Origin: Brachypodium distachyon
Taxonomy: Eukaryota; Streptophyta; Magnoliopsida; Poales; Poaceae
Reading direction: 5' to 3'
Assembly: GCF_000005505.3 (NCBI RefSeq)
Contig: NC_016131.3
Span: forward strand, 8,391,501-8,455,500
DNA length: 64,000 nucleotides
Positions 1 through 10,875 of the stretch are shown one piece after another. A model generated the notes under the pieces. It worked only from the letters and a program-made list of their open reading frames with translations, was not told the DNA's origin and made no database searches. Position 1 is the stretch's first letter; each line of letters starts with the position of its first letter. The translations under genes were made by a program, and so were the position numbers.

Positions 1-1758
1 GACGCAGGCGCTCCCCGAATCGCACGGGGAGACGATTATGGACGCTCCCGAATAACACGGAGAGACGACTCAGCGGGACCCATAGAAATGGACCTAACGT
101 CACGACATCCGAAAACTCAAAGCAGCCAACCAGGACGATTCATTGAATTACATGTTTTGCCATACACTAGGAAAATCATATTGTAATTCAATAGTATCAC
201 ATTGTAATAATACCATCCTCGTATATTATCATAGCATAGCATTTTTCTACTACGATGGCAATTGGTGGTAAGGTCATGATAAGGGTCTCCTATACTATTA
301 GGACAGATCATAACTAGCATAGATACAGTAATAATCTTGACAATGCAACTAATAAAATCTAGTGCATAATAAAATAATTGGATGATGGTCAAAGTGAACT
401 TGCCTTTGTCACAGTAGTTCGAGTTCAAACACTCGTCACACTCGCAAGGTTCGCTCTCCGAGAAAACTATACGAGACGAAACAAACATATACATACATAA
501 ACACACAATTCACATAACGACAAAAATAAGACATGCTATGATGTAATGCAACATGTGACATGATTTGGTTTATTTTATTTGGGTGATCATCTGGTCCTAA
601 GCATTGGTAATTAAAACAAAAGCATTTGGGTTTTAAACAAAAGGCAAAAACAATTTATTAAAACCCTAAATAAGGTTTTATTGGCATCAGCCAAATAATT
701 TATTTCAAAATATTTATTTCTCTATCCCAATGGACAGAGGATAATAAAACAAATTTTTGGACACTGGTTTCAATTAAAATGGACTTCTAAATAATTAGTT
801 GTGAATTAAATGGCATAAAACCCTATTCTGTAATTTGAATGTGATTCAAAACTTCAAATTAGAAATTGGACAGTGCAAAAAGATTCTACAGGTTGAGAGC
901 TTTCCAAAAAGGTCAAGTTTGTCAAAATTGGCTAAAGGGTTTAAAAGTTATGAGCATTTGAAGTTACAGGGGCTTTTCTGCAAAAGTGCTATTTGTATTT
1001 CGGCCGAAAAAGAAAAAAGAAAAAGCTCTGCCACGTGGCGCGTTGTGGTTGGTCGGGGGCTAGGCTTAGGGTTTTGTTTTTTTTTACCAGGGAGCTGCCG
1101 GTCTTGGGGAAGATGACCGGTGGCGGCGGCGGGTGGCGGCGGCTCGGGCTCGGGCTCGGGGAGGCGGGCGGACGACGGGGCGGCGGGCGGCAGGCGTGAC
1201 TCAGGGCGCGTGGGGCGGAGGCGGCTCGCGGGCGGCGCGGCGCGGGGTGAGTGGGCCGGTTCGGCCTAAAACGGCCGGGCCGGTCCATTTCCCCCTTTTT
1301 TTTCTTTTAGCCTTTTTCTTTTTCTGCTTTTCTCATTCTTTGATAACTTTTGATTTTGTACTCCAAATTGGTCCAAATAAATTCCAGAAAATTTGTACAA
1401 TCATGTTCTATCATGATACAACTTTTGGGATTAGTTTCCCGTCAAAAGAGAATACACAAAAATACATTTGCCCTATAAATGCCTCTAGGGCTATATAACT
1501 ATTTAAATAAAATAGTTTTCAATTCCAAATAATTATCCAAAAATTATGGGATAGCTTATATATGCATTAAACCCCTTTTATACATAAACCCTATTGGTTT
1601 GAAAATCCAAGGCTAAAAAGGGTGTAAACCCTAGGGTTCAAAATGAAACAAAGTCTTTTAAAGCCTTTTGAGATTCAAAATTTGAATTCAAATATGCAAT
1701 TGTGGCATGATGCTCATGGATGGTATGCATATGCAAAATTTTGAAATTTTGGGATTTT
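1..1758. repeat. AT-rich non-coding region, probable old LTR remnant
   Basis: There is no credible coding sequence here. The first 80 bases hold two imperfect copies of a roughly 35-bp GC-rich motif (CGCTCCC...GAATNNCACGG...GAGACGA). The rest is AT-rich apart from a GC island at about 1025-1290. The stretch ends in a GGGATTTTACA-like string at about 1748-1758, a common way for grass Ty3/gypsy LTRs to end, so an old LTR is plausible. Its left end is outside the window and no primer-binding site follows, so this is inference. Confidence 0.3.
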
Positions 1759-2762
1759 ACAAAACATCATTCACTGCTTAAGAGGGTTGCCGCGGAAGCA
1801 CTATGGGGGTGCACTCCATCCGCGCTTGGCGCCGACGGGGTGCACGGCCATGGTGCCCCTGCCGCACCCCTCCCGAGGGTGCCTCCAGAGGTGAGGGCCG
1901 CCGCGAGGACGCTGTGATGGTGCCGGTGCCGGCGTTCGCCGCTCGCTCCGGCCCGCCAAAGCGTTCCTGCTGCGCCCCTCAGGTAGACTCCCCCAAGCAG
2001 CGAGGGTTGCTGCGGGGACGCCGTGATGTTTTCGCCACCCGCGTTCACCGGTGGTGGTGAGGGTGTCACGGCGTCCCTACTGCACCCCTTAGAACAAGTT
2101 CCTCTGAAGGCAAGGGCTCTTCCGAAGGCGAGGGTTGCTGCGGAGACGCGGCAGTAGCATCGTCATCGGCACTTGTCGCCGGCGGCGATCCTGCCGCATC
2201 CCTCAAGCAGGCTCTCTCAAGGGCGACGTACCAGGTGCACCCCTCCGACAAGCATACCGAGCAAGACACCAAACGAAAAGCTAAGTGCTTGAACCTGAAC
2301 AATAGACTCTCTGAGAACCAAACGTAACTGAACGCTGCCTCGCTAAGTGTGGTCCCGAAACCTGCTTGCGGCCGGGGTGTTAAAAAGACGCTTGTGGGGG
2401 GAGTTCGCTCCCGTGCGGCTTCCAGGTCCGCACCCGGGAGGGCATGGCTGGGAGTAGTTATCCCGCAAGCAGAGTGGTTCGCCGTCGCTGCTTGGCCCCA
2501 GGTCGGCACTGCGGGTCCGTCCCGGGTCCCTGGTCCGGTTAAGTGAGTGGCGTGCGAGTCCCCGGCAACACAAAGCATAACACGCAAGGGCGAAGGGATC
2601 CACCCCGGGAACAAGGAACAAGGATTAAGCAGAACTAAAGAGCTAGATAAACAAAGTAACAAGCGATTACATGAAGTAATGAAACAGTAATTGTTCAAAC
2701 GGCGCCAGGCGCCATACTTGCAGGAACGAAAACAAAAGAAGGCAAACAAGGAAACAGCAAGG
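1759..2762. repeat. GC-rich degenerate retrotransposon 3' region with short internal repeats
   Basis: A motif close to GAGGGTTGCNGCGGNGAC recurs at about 1781, 2009 and 2128, so the stretch has internal degenerate repeats. Short open frames exist on both strands but none resembles a known protein. By position it lies downstream of the minus-strand extra ORF at 2763-5474 and is best read as non-coding sequence of the same Tat-like element. This is inference from position and base composition. Confidence 0.35.
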
Positions 2763-5474
2763 GCCGACAGGGGGCTGCAAGGATGGCTCGGGGTCCGGCT
2801 TCCGCTGCATCCGCTCGACCACCTCGTCGACAAACCCACTCAACGCCTGTGTGTGGGTGGGTTCATCCTTGCTGTCCGACCAGGCGTCCAACAGAGTCTC
2901 GAAGGGGAACTCTGAGTCCCGGAGGTGCACCCTCGGAAGGATCGTCCCGGCAACCTCCCGGGCGCAGTTGGCGACCTCGTCGACGCCGAACTTGGAGATC
3001 CAGACGTCGAGCGCCGCGAACTTCCCCACCAAGTCGGAGAAGAACGGGATCAGCGTGTAGACGTCCGTGTCGTCCCCCTCCGTGGCCCGCAGCTCGAATC
3101 GAGGCAGCCGGTCGCGCATCACTTGGGCGATCTTGAGCAGCTTCTCGGTCTCCAGCTGCCGTTGCCCGATCAGCGTGCTGTGGTGGAGCCGGGCGTTGAG
3201 CGTGGCCTTCTAGGCGGCTTGCTAGCGACGCGAGCTCCGCGGCCTGGGTTGCGTTGTCCTCGCCGGCCTTGGCGAGCTCCTCCCGGACAGCGGCCCGCTT
3301 GGTCTCGAGCCGGGCCGCTTTTTCCTTGGCGGCGTTGGGCTGGATCTCGTGCCGGGCTGCCGCGCCCACCGCACTTTTGGTGGCCTTGGTCTGCACCTCC
3401 AGCTTGACGCGGAAGCCTTGGGTCTCGCCGAGATAGTTGACGATCAGATCCCTCTTCTCGTCGATCCGAGCCTGGGCCACAACAAGCACCCCCGCATGCT
3501 CCTTCTTGGCTTCCGCCTGAGCCGCCACCAGCGAATCCAGAGCTTCCTGGAGCTCGGCGCGCTGAGCCTCCGGTCGCCAGTAGAGCTCTTCTTCGGGGTC
3601 GACCGGTGTGGCGGCCTCCTCCAAGGCTTCCCGGGCAAGGCGCGCCTCCTCCCTGCCGCTCCTTCTCCACGGCCAGCCGCACCTCACCGAGCTGGCTCTT
3701 GACGATCGTGTGTTGCTCCCTCACCTCGTTGAAGGAGGTGACGAAGGCTAGCTGCTGGTCCTTGACAGCGTCAAGGAACCGGTGCCCCCGGTCGAGGATC
3801 CCATCTGATGGGATTCCAAGCCACCCCGGCAAGGGTGCCGAGGTCGGTGTCGAAGGCGGTGGCCGATGATGACGAAGCCCCCGCCGCCACCGTATGGCTG
3901 GACGGGGGGTCGTCTGCTTGCGGCAGAGCATTATGTTGCTCCTCCTCCGCAACCTCCCCCTCACCCGCGCCTGGGGACTGCGGGGCTGGCGAGGTTGCCG
4001 CGCCCTCGGCAGGGACCGCCTCCTGCTGGGTGGCACAAGAATCTGCGCCAGCGGCTTCTACGGCCTCTGGCGCGTCACCAGACGCCGTCCCGGAGGCGGC
4101 GATGGTCGCCACTGCCGTTGCAGCCGGCGTAGCAGGGCTTGGATAAGGACCTTGCGGGGCCACTGGGCTTGCGGGGGGAGTTTGCCCCTCCTCCTCCGTC
4201 CCGGCAGGTGCCGCCAGGAGGTCTGTTGCGGGCGAAGCGTCGCCTGTGGAAAAAGAAGGCACAGTTGCAGGACTAACAGGCAAATGAAAATGCTGGTAAG
4301 GACGCGGGAGGGTGTCGTACCTGTTGCCTGCGCCACCTCAATCGGGGCTGGGTCGCCAGCGGATGCGGTTGCGGCACCGCTGGCCCCTGGGTCGGCCGGG
4401 TCGGCGCCGCTGCCGGCATCCATGCGCGCCTTCTTGCCTGGCACGGCAGGCGGGTAATGGTCCCTCCCCCTCTTGCCGGCGCTTGCCGACGAATCGGCCT
4501 TCGGGGGGTTGTGCCGGAGCGTGAAGCCCCGGAAGATCCCCCGCGCGGGCAGGGCCGTGGGTGCCCGTGGGGGTGCCGCGGCCCGAGGCGCCACGGGAAC
4601 CGTCGAAGGAGCCGCCACGGCGTCGGCGGCCACTGCGGGTGTGGATGCTGCCGCGGACCCGGCGACTGCTGCTGGGGTAGTCGCCACCAGGTCGCGGGCG
4701 GTCGCTGCCGGGGTGGTCACCGCCGTGGCTCCGGCGACCGCGGCGGGGGTGGTCGCCGCTGAGGTGCCGGCGGCCGCCGACGAAGAGCCGGAGCCGCCGC
4801 GGGTGCGGATGCCGCCGCTGCTTGCACCCTTGATCTGCGCACAATCAGGGTTGCGTCGTCCTCCTCCTCCTCGTAGTCCACGGGGACGACTACCTAGGTC
4901 GCGGCAGGCTGGCCCTTCTCGTCGTCTGAGGGCCAGCTGACCTCCGACTCGCTCCCGCTTTCTTTAAGCACCTGCTTCCCGCGAGGTGCAGGCGGAGGGG
5001 CATGCGGGGTCCGAGTGGGGGAGTCGTCCCTCAGCCCCCACTCATTGTAGGGCGGGAAGGAGGCGATTATGTCGGTCAGCCCCGGAACGTCGGCGTGGAG
5101 GGAGATAACCTGCAGGGGTGGAGCTGTGCCACCTGCAGGTTGTACGACTCCATGAGCGCATGCAGGAACAGGGAGAACGGCGGCACCAATCCTGCGAGGA
5201 TGAAGCGCCCGAACACCTGGAAGTCGTTTTCCTGGTGGTCGGCGCCGGCGGGGAAGATCAGGGTCTCCGCGTGCTCATTGAACCCGGAGGCAATGGCGTG
5301 CCGGATCTTGGCCAGCGCCTCACTGTTGTAGCCGGGCCGATAGAATCGTGGCCCTCGTCGCCCTCTTCTTCTGATCTTTGTCGGCAGCGGCCCTTGTGGC
5401 CGCCTCGCTCTTGCTGGCCGCCAGTTTCTTTGGGGCCTTCCCTTCCTTTCCCTTCCTGGTGGTGGGGGGCGCCA
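2763..5474 (-). pseudogene. Antisense extra ORF of a Tat-lineage Ty3/gypsy element (putative gypsy-type transposon domain), broken
   Basis: A start at 5474 opens a lysine- and alanine-rich N-terminus. A FGRFILAGLVPP-type segment at about 5110-5210 matches the conserved block of the family catalogued as putative gypsy-type transposon (PF04195). The frame then switches several times through Ala/Pro-rich sequence (about 3770-4840). A Glu/Ala/Arg-rich likely coiled coil follows at about 3170-3690, then an acidic C-terminus at about 2780-3120. Tat-lineage elements (Retand, Grande) are known to carry such ORFs, often antisense to gag-pol and near the 3' LTR. That fits here: a polypurine tract and plus-strand LTR lie immediately to the right. 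The role of the family is unknown. Multiple frameshifts mark it as dead. Confidence 0.6.
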
Positions 5475-5879
5475 TAGGGAGCGAGGGCGGAAACTAGAAA
5501 GGCTCTTGGGCGCAAGATGCGAAAAGTTGGAGGAAGAAGGCTGGGGGCTAAGTGTTTACCCCTCAGCGCAGCAGTAAAAGCTTTATAACACTCCGTCGTA
5601 CGGTAACGGCTGTTTCCGCACCCAGCGGGTGCGCTGGGATAATTACTAATCAGAGGGATAATGCGAAGAGTGACCTTAACTTTCCTGTTTAAGGGGGAGG
5701 TTACGGCAGAAATTTCGTACCCACTACTTCGTCCGTAACGGCAGGGTCCTTGGGATGGCGGAAAGACGCAGGCCCGAGACGACTCAGAACCCACGCGTTG
5801 GTTAAGGGCGTAGCACGGCAACCAACCAGGGAGGAGTCCGCCCAGGAACCAGCGTTGCCGGCCCACGCCCGGGGGCTAC
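5475..5879 (+). other. 3' untranslated end of the left Tat-like element, with polypurine tract
   Basis: This is non-coding sequence between the antisense ORF start and LTR A. The last bases before the LTR (CCGGGGGCTAC, about 5869-5879) form a polypurine-like tract. The same tract with the same flanking motif (GTTGCCGGCCCACGCCCGGG) precedes LTR C at about 12140-12165. Two independent occurrences in front of related LTRs support the assignment. Confidence 0.6.
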
Positions 5880-6754
5880 TGTCGCACCAGTGGCACCCGG
5901 GGTACCACCGCTGCACGACGCGCGGGTCGCCTCGTCTGCTTCCCGGGAGGATCTCACCCCAGGCGGCAACGTGCAGGCTGCCCGGCAAGGCTAGCGGGGC
6001 TTCAGGGAATAATCTTGCCTGGGCGCTTCCCGGGAGGTAACTTGCCGGGAGGAGGCGTTCCCGGGCACAGGTTTCCACCGTGAGGGTGGGGCCGAGAGAA
6101 CAGAGCAGCAGGGCCACGTGGGCGCGCGGCAGGCGCCCGGTGTGCAGGGTTGCCAGGACGAGGAGTGAGGCGCACGGCGCATTTAATGAGCCGACAGGAG
6201 GGGGGTTATCCGTCTAGTCACGCAAACAGTGACTGCCCAGAGCTATTTTTTAGGCCTTAGACCCCTAGCCGCGGGGTTGGCGCTCTTGCATGCATGTCAG
6301 CGCACCGAGGAGGAGCTGCCCAAGCTCCCTGCTCGCCACTTGTAATCCATGTGCCGTGGCACCTATGGTATCCCCTTGGCTATAAAAGGAGGACCCCCGC
6401 CAACGGTCAAAGGGTTCAGTCTTTGGTTGGTCGATTTTTCGTGCGTCTAACTGATAGTCCAGCGCTAGCATTAGCTCAGAATAGTAAGGAGCACTTAGCC
6501 AAAAAGAGAGCACCCGGGGACCCTTCCCCGGCAACTTGTAAACCCTCAATCTTACGATAATACGAGCTCAGACAAGCAGAACGTAGGGTTTTACACCGCA
6601 AGGTGGCCCGAACCTGGGTAAAAACGTTCTCGTGTTCATTGCACTCTTACGCTTCACATTGGCCTCGCTGGCGATTGCCGGAGAGATCCCCGTCCCCCAC
6701 TGCCGAACCTAAAAGGCCTGCGCATCCCCGATGTCGGAGCCCCGTGCTACGACA
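5880..6754 (+). mobile_element. LTR A of a Tat-like Ty3/gypsy retrotransposon
   Basis: The LTR begins TGTCGCACCAG after a polypurine tract and ends ...TACGACA, about 875 bp. A TATA box (CTATAAAAGG) sits at about 6379-6390. The sequence aligns along its whole length with the reverse complement of 9982-10875 (LTR B) and more distantly with 12166-13020 (LTR C). No tRNA primer-binding site follows: the LTR runs directly into gag-derived sequence at 6755. It is therefore the 3' LTR of the element on its left, fused to internal sequence on its right. Confidence 0.82.
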
Positions 6755-6986
6755 GGCGTCCTGAACGCCCGCCAGCAGGAAGACCTCAGCCGGCACTTGG
6801 AGCGCCGGCACCGGCGTGAGGCGGAAGCAGCCGCCATCATCAACACGTACACCATAAACGTCTGCGACCCGAAGATGCGTGAGAAGCTCAACACGCACCG
6901 GATCCGGACCACAAGGGATTTCTACGCACTCGCGCATAAGGGCGCGATGGCCGAGCAAGGGCACTTGGCGCCCGAGCTTGCTGCCA
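6755..6986 (+). pseudogene. Deleted gag fragment in plus orientation
   Basis: The translation contains VLNARQQEDL followed after a short gap by a DPKMREKLNTHRIRTT segment. Both match the minus-strand gag at 8288-9200, but the roughly 165 residues between them in that copy are missing. It is thus an internally deleted gag fused to the end of LTR A, at a GACA shared by the LTR end and the gag sequence. The fragment stops at a junction with inverted RT sequence near 6987. It is non-functional. Confidence 0.7.
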
Positions 6987-7490
6987 AAGTGGGGTATAGA
7001 ACTTATTCCCTGCTTATTCCTTGGCTTCGGCACTACTAGAGGGTTAGCTAACCAAGTGGGGTACAGAACTTCCATGATAGCCCCCGCAGCCTTGAGCTTG
7101 TCCACCTCTTGCTTGATGAAATTTTTACGCTCCTGCGCTTGCCTTTGAATCTTCTGCTTGACGGGGCGGACGTCTGGGCGCACCGCGAGTCCATGCTCAA
7201 TCACGTCCCTAGGGACTTCGGGAAGGTCCGACGGCTCCCAAGCGAACACGTCGGCATTCTCCCGCAGGAAACTGACGAGGGCGCTTCCCTATTCGGCAGT
7301 AAAGTTCGCACCGACGGTAATGGTGCGCTCCTTGTAGCCGGCTTGGAGGGGCAGCTTCTTCACCTTGGTGGCCTCCTCCCGGAGCTTCTGGCCCTTGCCG
7401 GGGCACGAGCTCGAGCCTGCGCTTCCCCCGGCAAGCTGTTGCGGCGCAGCGCGGGCCTTCTACGTTACCGGGCCGTCACCTGGTGAGCCT
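6987..7490 (-). pseudogene. N-terminal end of Ty3/gypsy reverse transcriptase, truncated
   Basis: On the minus strand from about 7249 the translation has the MFAWEPSDLPEVP and YPTWLANPLVVPK motifs that open plant Ty3/gypsy reverse transcriptases. The catalytic palm (YVDD-type) region, RNase H and integrase are absent. The sequence breaks at 6987-7071, where an 18-nt string (AAGTGGGGTAYAGAACTT) occurs twice 67 bp apart, and plus-oriented gag sequence begins beyond it. The stretch 7250-7490 is the degenerate protease-RT linker. Confidence 0.7.
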
Positions 7491-7570
7491 TCGTCTCCGT
7501 CAACGTCCTCGTCACCGGCGGCGGCTGCAGCGGCGGCCCTGACGACCTCGCCCACGCACCAGGCCGCGTC

Positions 7571-8092
7571 CTAGAGGTTGCACCTGATGGAGAGGACTCC
7601 ATACACGGACGGCATCATCATCACGCCATAGGCGCCATGCGTCGCCGCCATGATCTTGATCAGCACTGGCCGACCAAGGATCCCGTTGTAGGGCAACGGG
7701 GTGTGCGCCACGTCGAACACTATGTGCTCGGTCCTGAACGCTTCCCGGGACCCGAAGGTCACCGACAGCTTGATGCGCCCCAAGGGGCGCATGATCTCGG
7801 GGTTTACTCCCCGAAACGGGTCAGTGGATTTCAGCTGCTCCACCGGCAACTGGAGTTTCTCCACCAACCTGACGGACAGGAGGTTTAGCCCCGCTCCGTT
7901 GTCCACCAGCACCTTGGTCACTGTCATCTTGCTGATGATCAGTGAGACCACGAAGGGTATGACCCCCGAACCCAGCTGCCGCGCTGGGTGATCGTCGGCG
8001 CTGAAGGTGATCGGCACGTGCAACCACCTCAGCGGCTGCTGCGGCTCCGCATCCGGCAACAGCGCGCACACGTCGCGGGTGAGGCGCTTCAC
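7571..8092 (-). pseudogene. Retropepsin-like protease region of a Ty3/gypsy element
   Basis: The translation contains VTKVLVDNGAGLNLLS, the active-site segment of plant Ty3/gypsy aspartic proteases; the usual D-T/S-G triad appears as D-N-G. Further on come an RTEHIVFDVAH segment and a PYNGILGRP flap-like segment, in the expected order. The protease normally processes the Gag-Pol polyprotein in virus-like particles. This one lies between the zinc-knuckle end of gag and the RT start in the same orientation, so the order gag-pro-RT is kept. The rest of pol is missing, so it cannot act in a complete element. Confidence 0.75.
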
Positions 8093-9885
8093 CGCGGCAT
8101 GAGATGGGAGAGCGTAAGCACCCCCGTGGATGCAGGCGATGCCGCGGGGCTCCTGGAACCTCGGCTCGTCGACGCCAGTGCAGTCAGACTCCGGGGAGGG
8201 CGCTCCCTGCTAGCGCGGGCCTGGCTGCGTCCTCCCTGGGCTTCCTCCCTGGGGTCGTTCGGGCAATCTCGGGAGAGATGCCCGATGTCACCGCAGTTGA
8301 AGCAGGCATCGGCTGCTCGGCGCTCCTCGTGGCGTTGTTCGCGCAGTCCTGTGCATCGTGGGTAGAATTGGCATGGATGGGGCAGCGGGGTGCATCGCCC
8401 GGCTGGCCGCAAGACCAACCACCGGGCGAGGCCTTCTTTGCAGGCCTCGCAGCAGCGGCCCCCGAGTCAGCAGCGAGGACTTGCTTCCCGCTGCGCTCGC
8501 GGGAACCCTTCTTGTGCGAACCCTCTCCTGGGCTCGCGGCAGCTTGTGCGCCAGGGCGTACAGATCCTGCGTCGTCCGGATCCGATGCGTGCTCAGCTTC
8601 TCGCGCATCTTGGGGTCGCGGACGTTGATGGCGAAGGTGTTGACGATGGCGGCAGCCTCCGCCTCCGGGATGGAGTAGGAGAGACTGGAGAAGCGGTTGA
8701 CAAAGCTCCGCAGCGTCTCTCCCGGCTTCTGCACGACAGTGTACAGCTCCGCCATGATCCCTAAGTGCTTGTAACCGCCCTCAAATGCACTCACAAACTG
8801 CTCGCGCAGGTCCGTCCAAGTGGCGATAGACCCAGCGGGCTGGTTGAGCAGCCAGGTTCTCGCTGATCCTTTCAGGACCATCGGGAACCAGTTGGCTCTA
8901 ACCTTGTCGTCGGCGCCGATGGCATCCATCCCCAATGTGTAGGTCAGGAGGAAATCCTTGGGATTCACGGTCCCATCGTACGTACCGAGCGCGGGCGCTC
9001 GGAACTTGCGGGCCATGTCACCCGCTGCAACTCGCGAATGAACGCAGTGCAGCCGTCCTCGGGGCCCATAGGAGCATCTTCCTGCTCCTGCGGGCATTGG
9101 TGCTCTACCTCGCGCCGATGCTAGCGCTCCAGGCACTAGCGCAGATCCTCTTGCTGGCGGGCATTCAAAATGCCGCGCGTGTCACCTCGCACGATGGTGG
9201 GTGACGAGTCCGACGACCCCTCCAGGTCCCCGTCTCCCTGGCCTCCCTGCGGGGGAGGGTTTTCCCCTTGTCGCGAGGCGCGGGGAGCGTCTCTGAGCTC
9301 TGGGTTCTGCCCGCGGCCGGAGCCTGCCGGGACGCCCTCGCCCTGCGGCTGTTGGGCGGCGAGCGCGACGAGCGCGTCCAACTCCTCGCCCCATGTCTCG
9401 TGCGCCGACGTGCCCTGCTGCGGCTCGTACTGCACCATGACCTGCGCGGCGATGATGGCCTCCGCTGGGGTTCGGGCGGGGGGCAGCCGGTTTCCCGAGC
9501 GGCTGCCCTCCGCTCTATCCCCAGACGCACCTGGGTGCGCGGGGTGCGACCCCGCCGGCGTCACTCGCGACGCAGTATGCTCGTGGCGCAGCTGATGCTG
9601 CGCGCCTTCAGCCCGCGATTCGACTCGCTGGCCGGCGCGGGCGGCACCATGTTCGCTCGCACGGCTGGCCCCGGCACTGGGGGCCGCCGGCCCCCTCAGC
9701 CGGTTATCCGCCGACGGCCAAGGAGGTGGGGGCAGCAGCTGCGATTGCTGCGCTCGTGAGGGTTCATGATTTTCCTGAACCCGCGATGCGGGTTGCGCGT
9801 CGTGGGACCGCGTGTGTGCCGCTGGGCCTTCACGCGGGTCGATCCGAGGGTCACCAGCCCGCTTGGGAGGCATGGTAGTTGGCAC
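8089..9885 (-). pseudogene. Ty3/gypsy gag (retrotransposon gag plus CCHC zinc knuckle), broken
   Basis: An ATG at 9885 follows the leader of LTR B and opens a basic, Pro/Ala-rich N-terminus. A stop occurs near 9136. In another frame comes the core gag domain (FLLTYTLGMDAIG, W(T)DLREQF, FVNRFSSLSYSIP) at about 8540-9030. A third frame gives the nucleocapsid CCHC knuckle CFNCGDIGHLSRDC at about 8270-8320. Gag coats element RNA in virus-like particles and the knuckle binds the RNA. Domain order and orientation match the protease at 7571-8092 and the LTR at 9982-10875. At least one nonsense codon and two frame changes make it non-functional. Confidence 0.8.
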
Positions 9886-9981
9886 TGTCGTCGAGGAAGA
9901 CGAGGCCGATGTTGGTGTAGACGCTGCCGCCGGCGGTCACCGGCGAGCTCTCCTCTCGCGCCCCCTACCTGGCACGCCAGA
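9886..9981 (-). other. Retrotransposon leader with primer-binding site
   Basis: Directly inside LTR B on the minus strand is TCTGGCGTGCCAGGTAGGG (about 9963-9981). It resembles the primer-binding sites seen after LTRs of Tat-type plant elements. About 75 bases of leader then reach the gag start at 9885. The tRNA used was not determined. Confidence 0.6.
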
Positions 9982-10875
9982 TGTCGTCGCACGGGGCTTC
10001 GACACCGGGGATGCGCAGGCACCCCCTTTTTAGGTTCGGTAGTGGGCTACGGGGATCGCTCCGGCGATCGCCGGCGAGGCCAATGCGAAGCGTAAGAATG
10101 CACCAAGAACGCATGCACACGCTCTTTACCCAGGTTCGGGCCACCTTGCGGTGTAAAACCCTACGTCCTGCTTATCTGAGCTCGTATTGTCGTAAGATCG
10201 AGTGTTTACAAGTTGCTGGGGAAGGATCCCCGAGGACCCTTTTTTCGGCTAAGTGCACCTTGCTACTTTGGGCTACTGCTAGTGTGGTATTACGAGTTGG
10301 TCCAGCGAACGAACGAACCAACGAACCTTTTGACCGCTGGCGGGGGTCCTCCTTTTATAGCCAAGAGGATACCACAGGTGCCACGGTGCATGGTTTACAA
10401 GTGGCGAGCAAGGAGCTTGGGCAGCTCCTCCTCGGTGCGCTGGCATGCATGCACGAGCGCCAACCCCGCGGCTAGGGGTCCAAGGCCTAAAGACTAGCCC
10501 TGGGCAGTCACTGTTTGTCCGACTAGACGGATAACGCCCCTCCTGTCGGCTCGTTAAATGTGCCGTGCGTCTCACTCCTTGTCCTGACGATCCTGCACAC
10601 TGGGCGCCCGCCGCGTGCCCACGTGGAGCTGCTACTCTGTCTGCTCAGCCCTGCCCTCGCGCGGAAGCCCGCGCCTGGGAACGCCTCCTCCCGGCAAGTG
10701 CCTTCCCGGGAGGTGCCCAGGCGGGATTAGTCCCCGAAGCCCCGCTAGCCCTGTCGGGCTGGTAGCTTGCCGGGCGGCTTTCACGCCACCGCTCGTGATG
10801 AGACCCTTCCGGGAACCCAGTGATGCGACCCACGCGTCGTGTAGCGGTGGTACCCCGAGTGTCACTGGTGCGACA
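9982..10875 (-). mobile_element. LTR B of the Tat-like retrotransposon (5' LTR of the minus-strand unit)
   Basis: Read on the minus strand the LTR starts TGTCGCACCAG at 10875 and ends GACGACA at 9982, about 894 bp. A TATA box (CTATAAAAGG on the minus strand) lies near 10347-10360. A primer-binding site and gag follow it. It is an inverted copy of LTR A. Its outer flank (10876 onward) is the coding frame of another element's antisense ORF. The five bases outside LTR B (GGATC) and outside LTR A (GCTAC) differ, so the pair did not insert together as one simple element. Confidence 0.82.

Noticed and set aside
1133..1498. 121-codon open frame in the GC island at the left end
   Set aside because: Gly/Arg-rich low-complexity sequence running into poly-Phe; no homology and no splice context.
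5880..10875. LTR A and LTR B as the two ends of one inserted element
   Set aside because: They are inverted relative to each other, LTR A is preceded by another element's polypurine tract, and the outer 5-bp flanks (GCTAC, GGATC) do not match.
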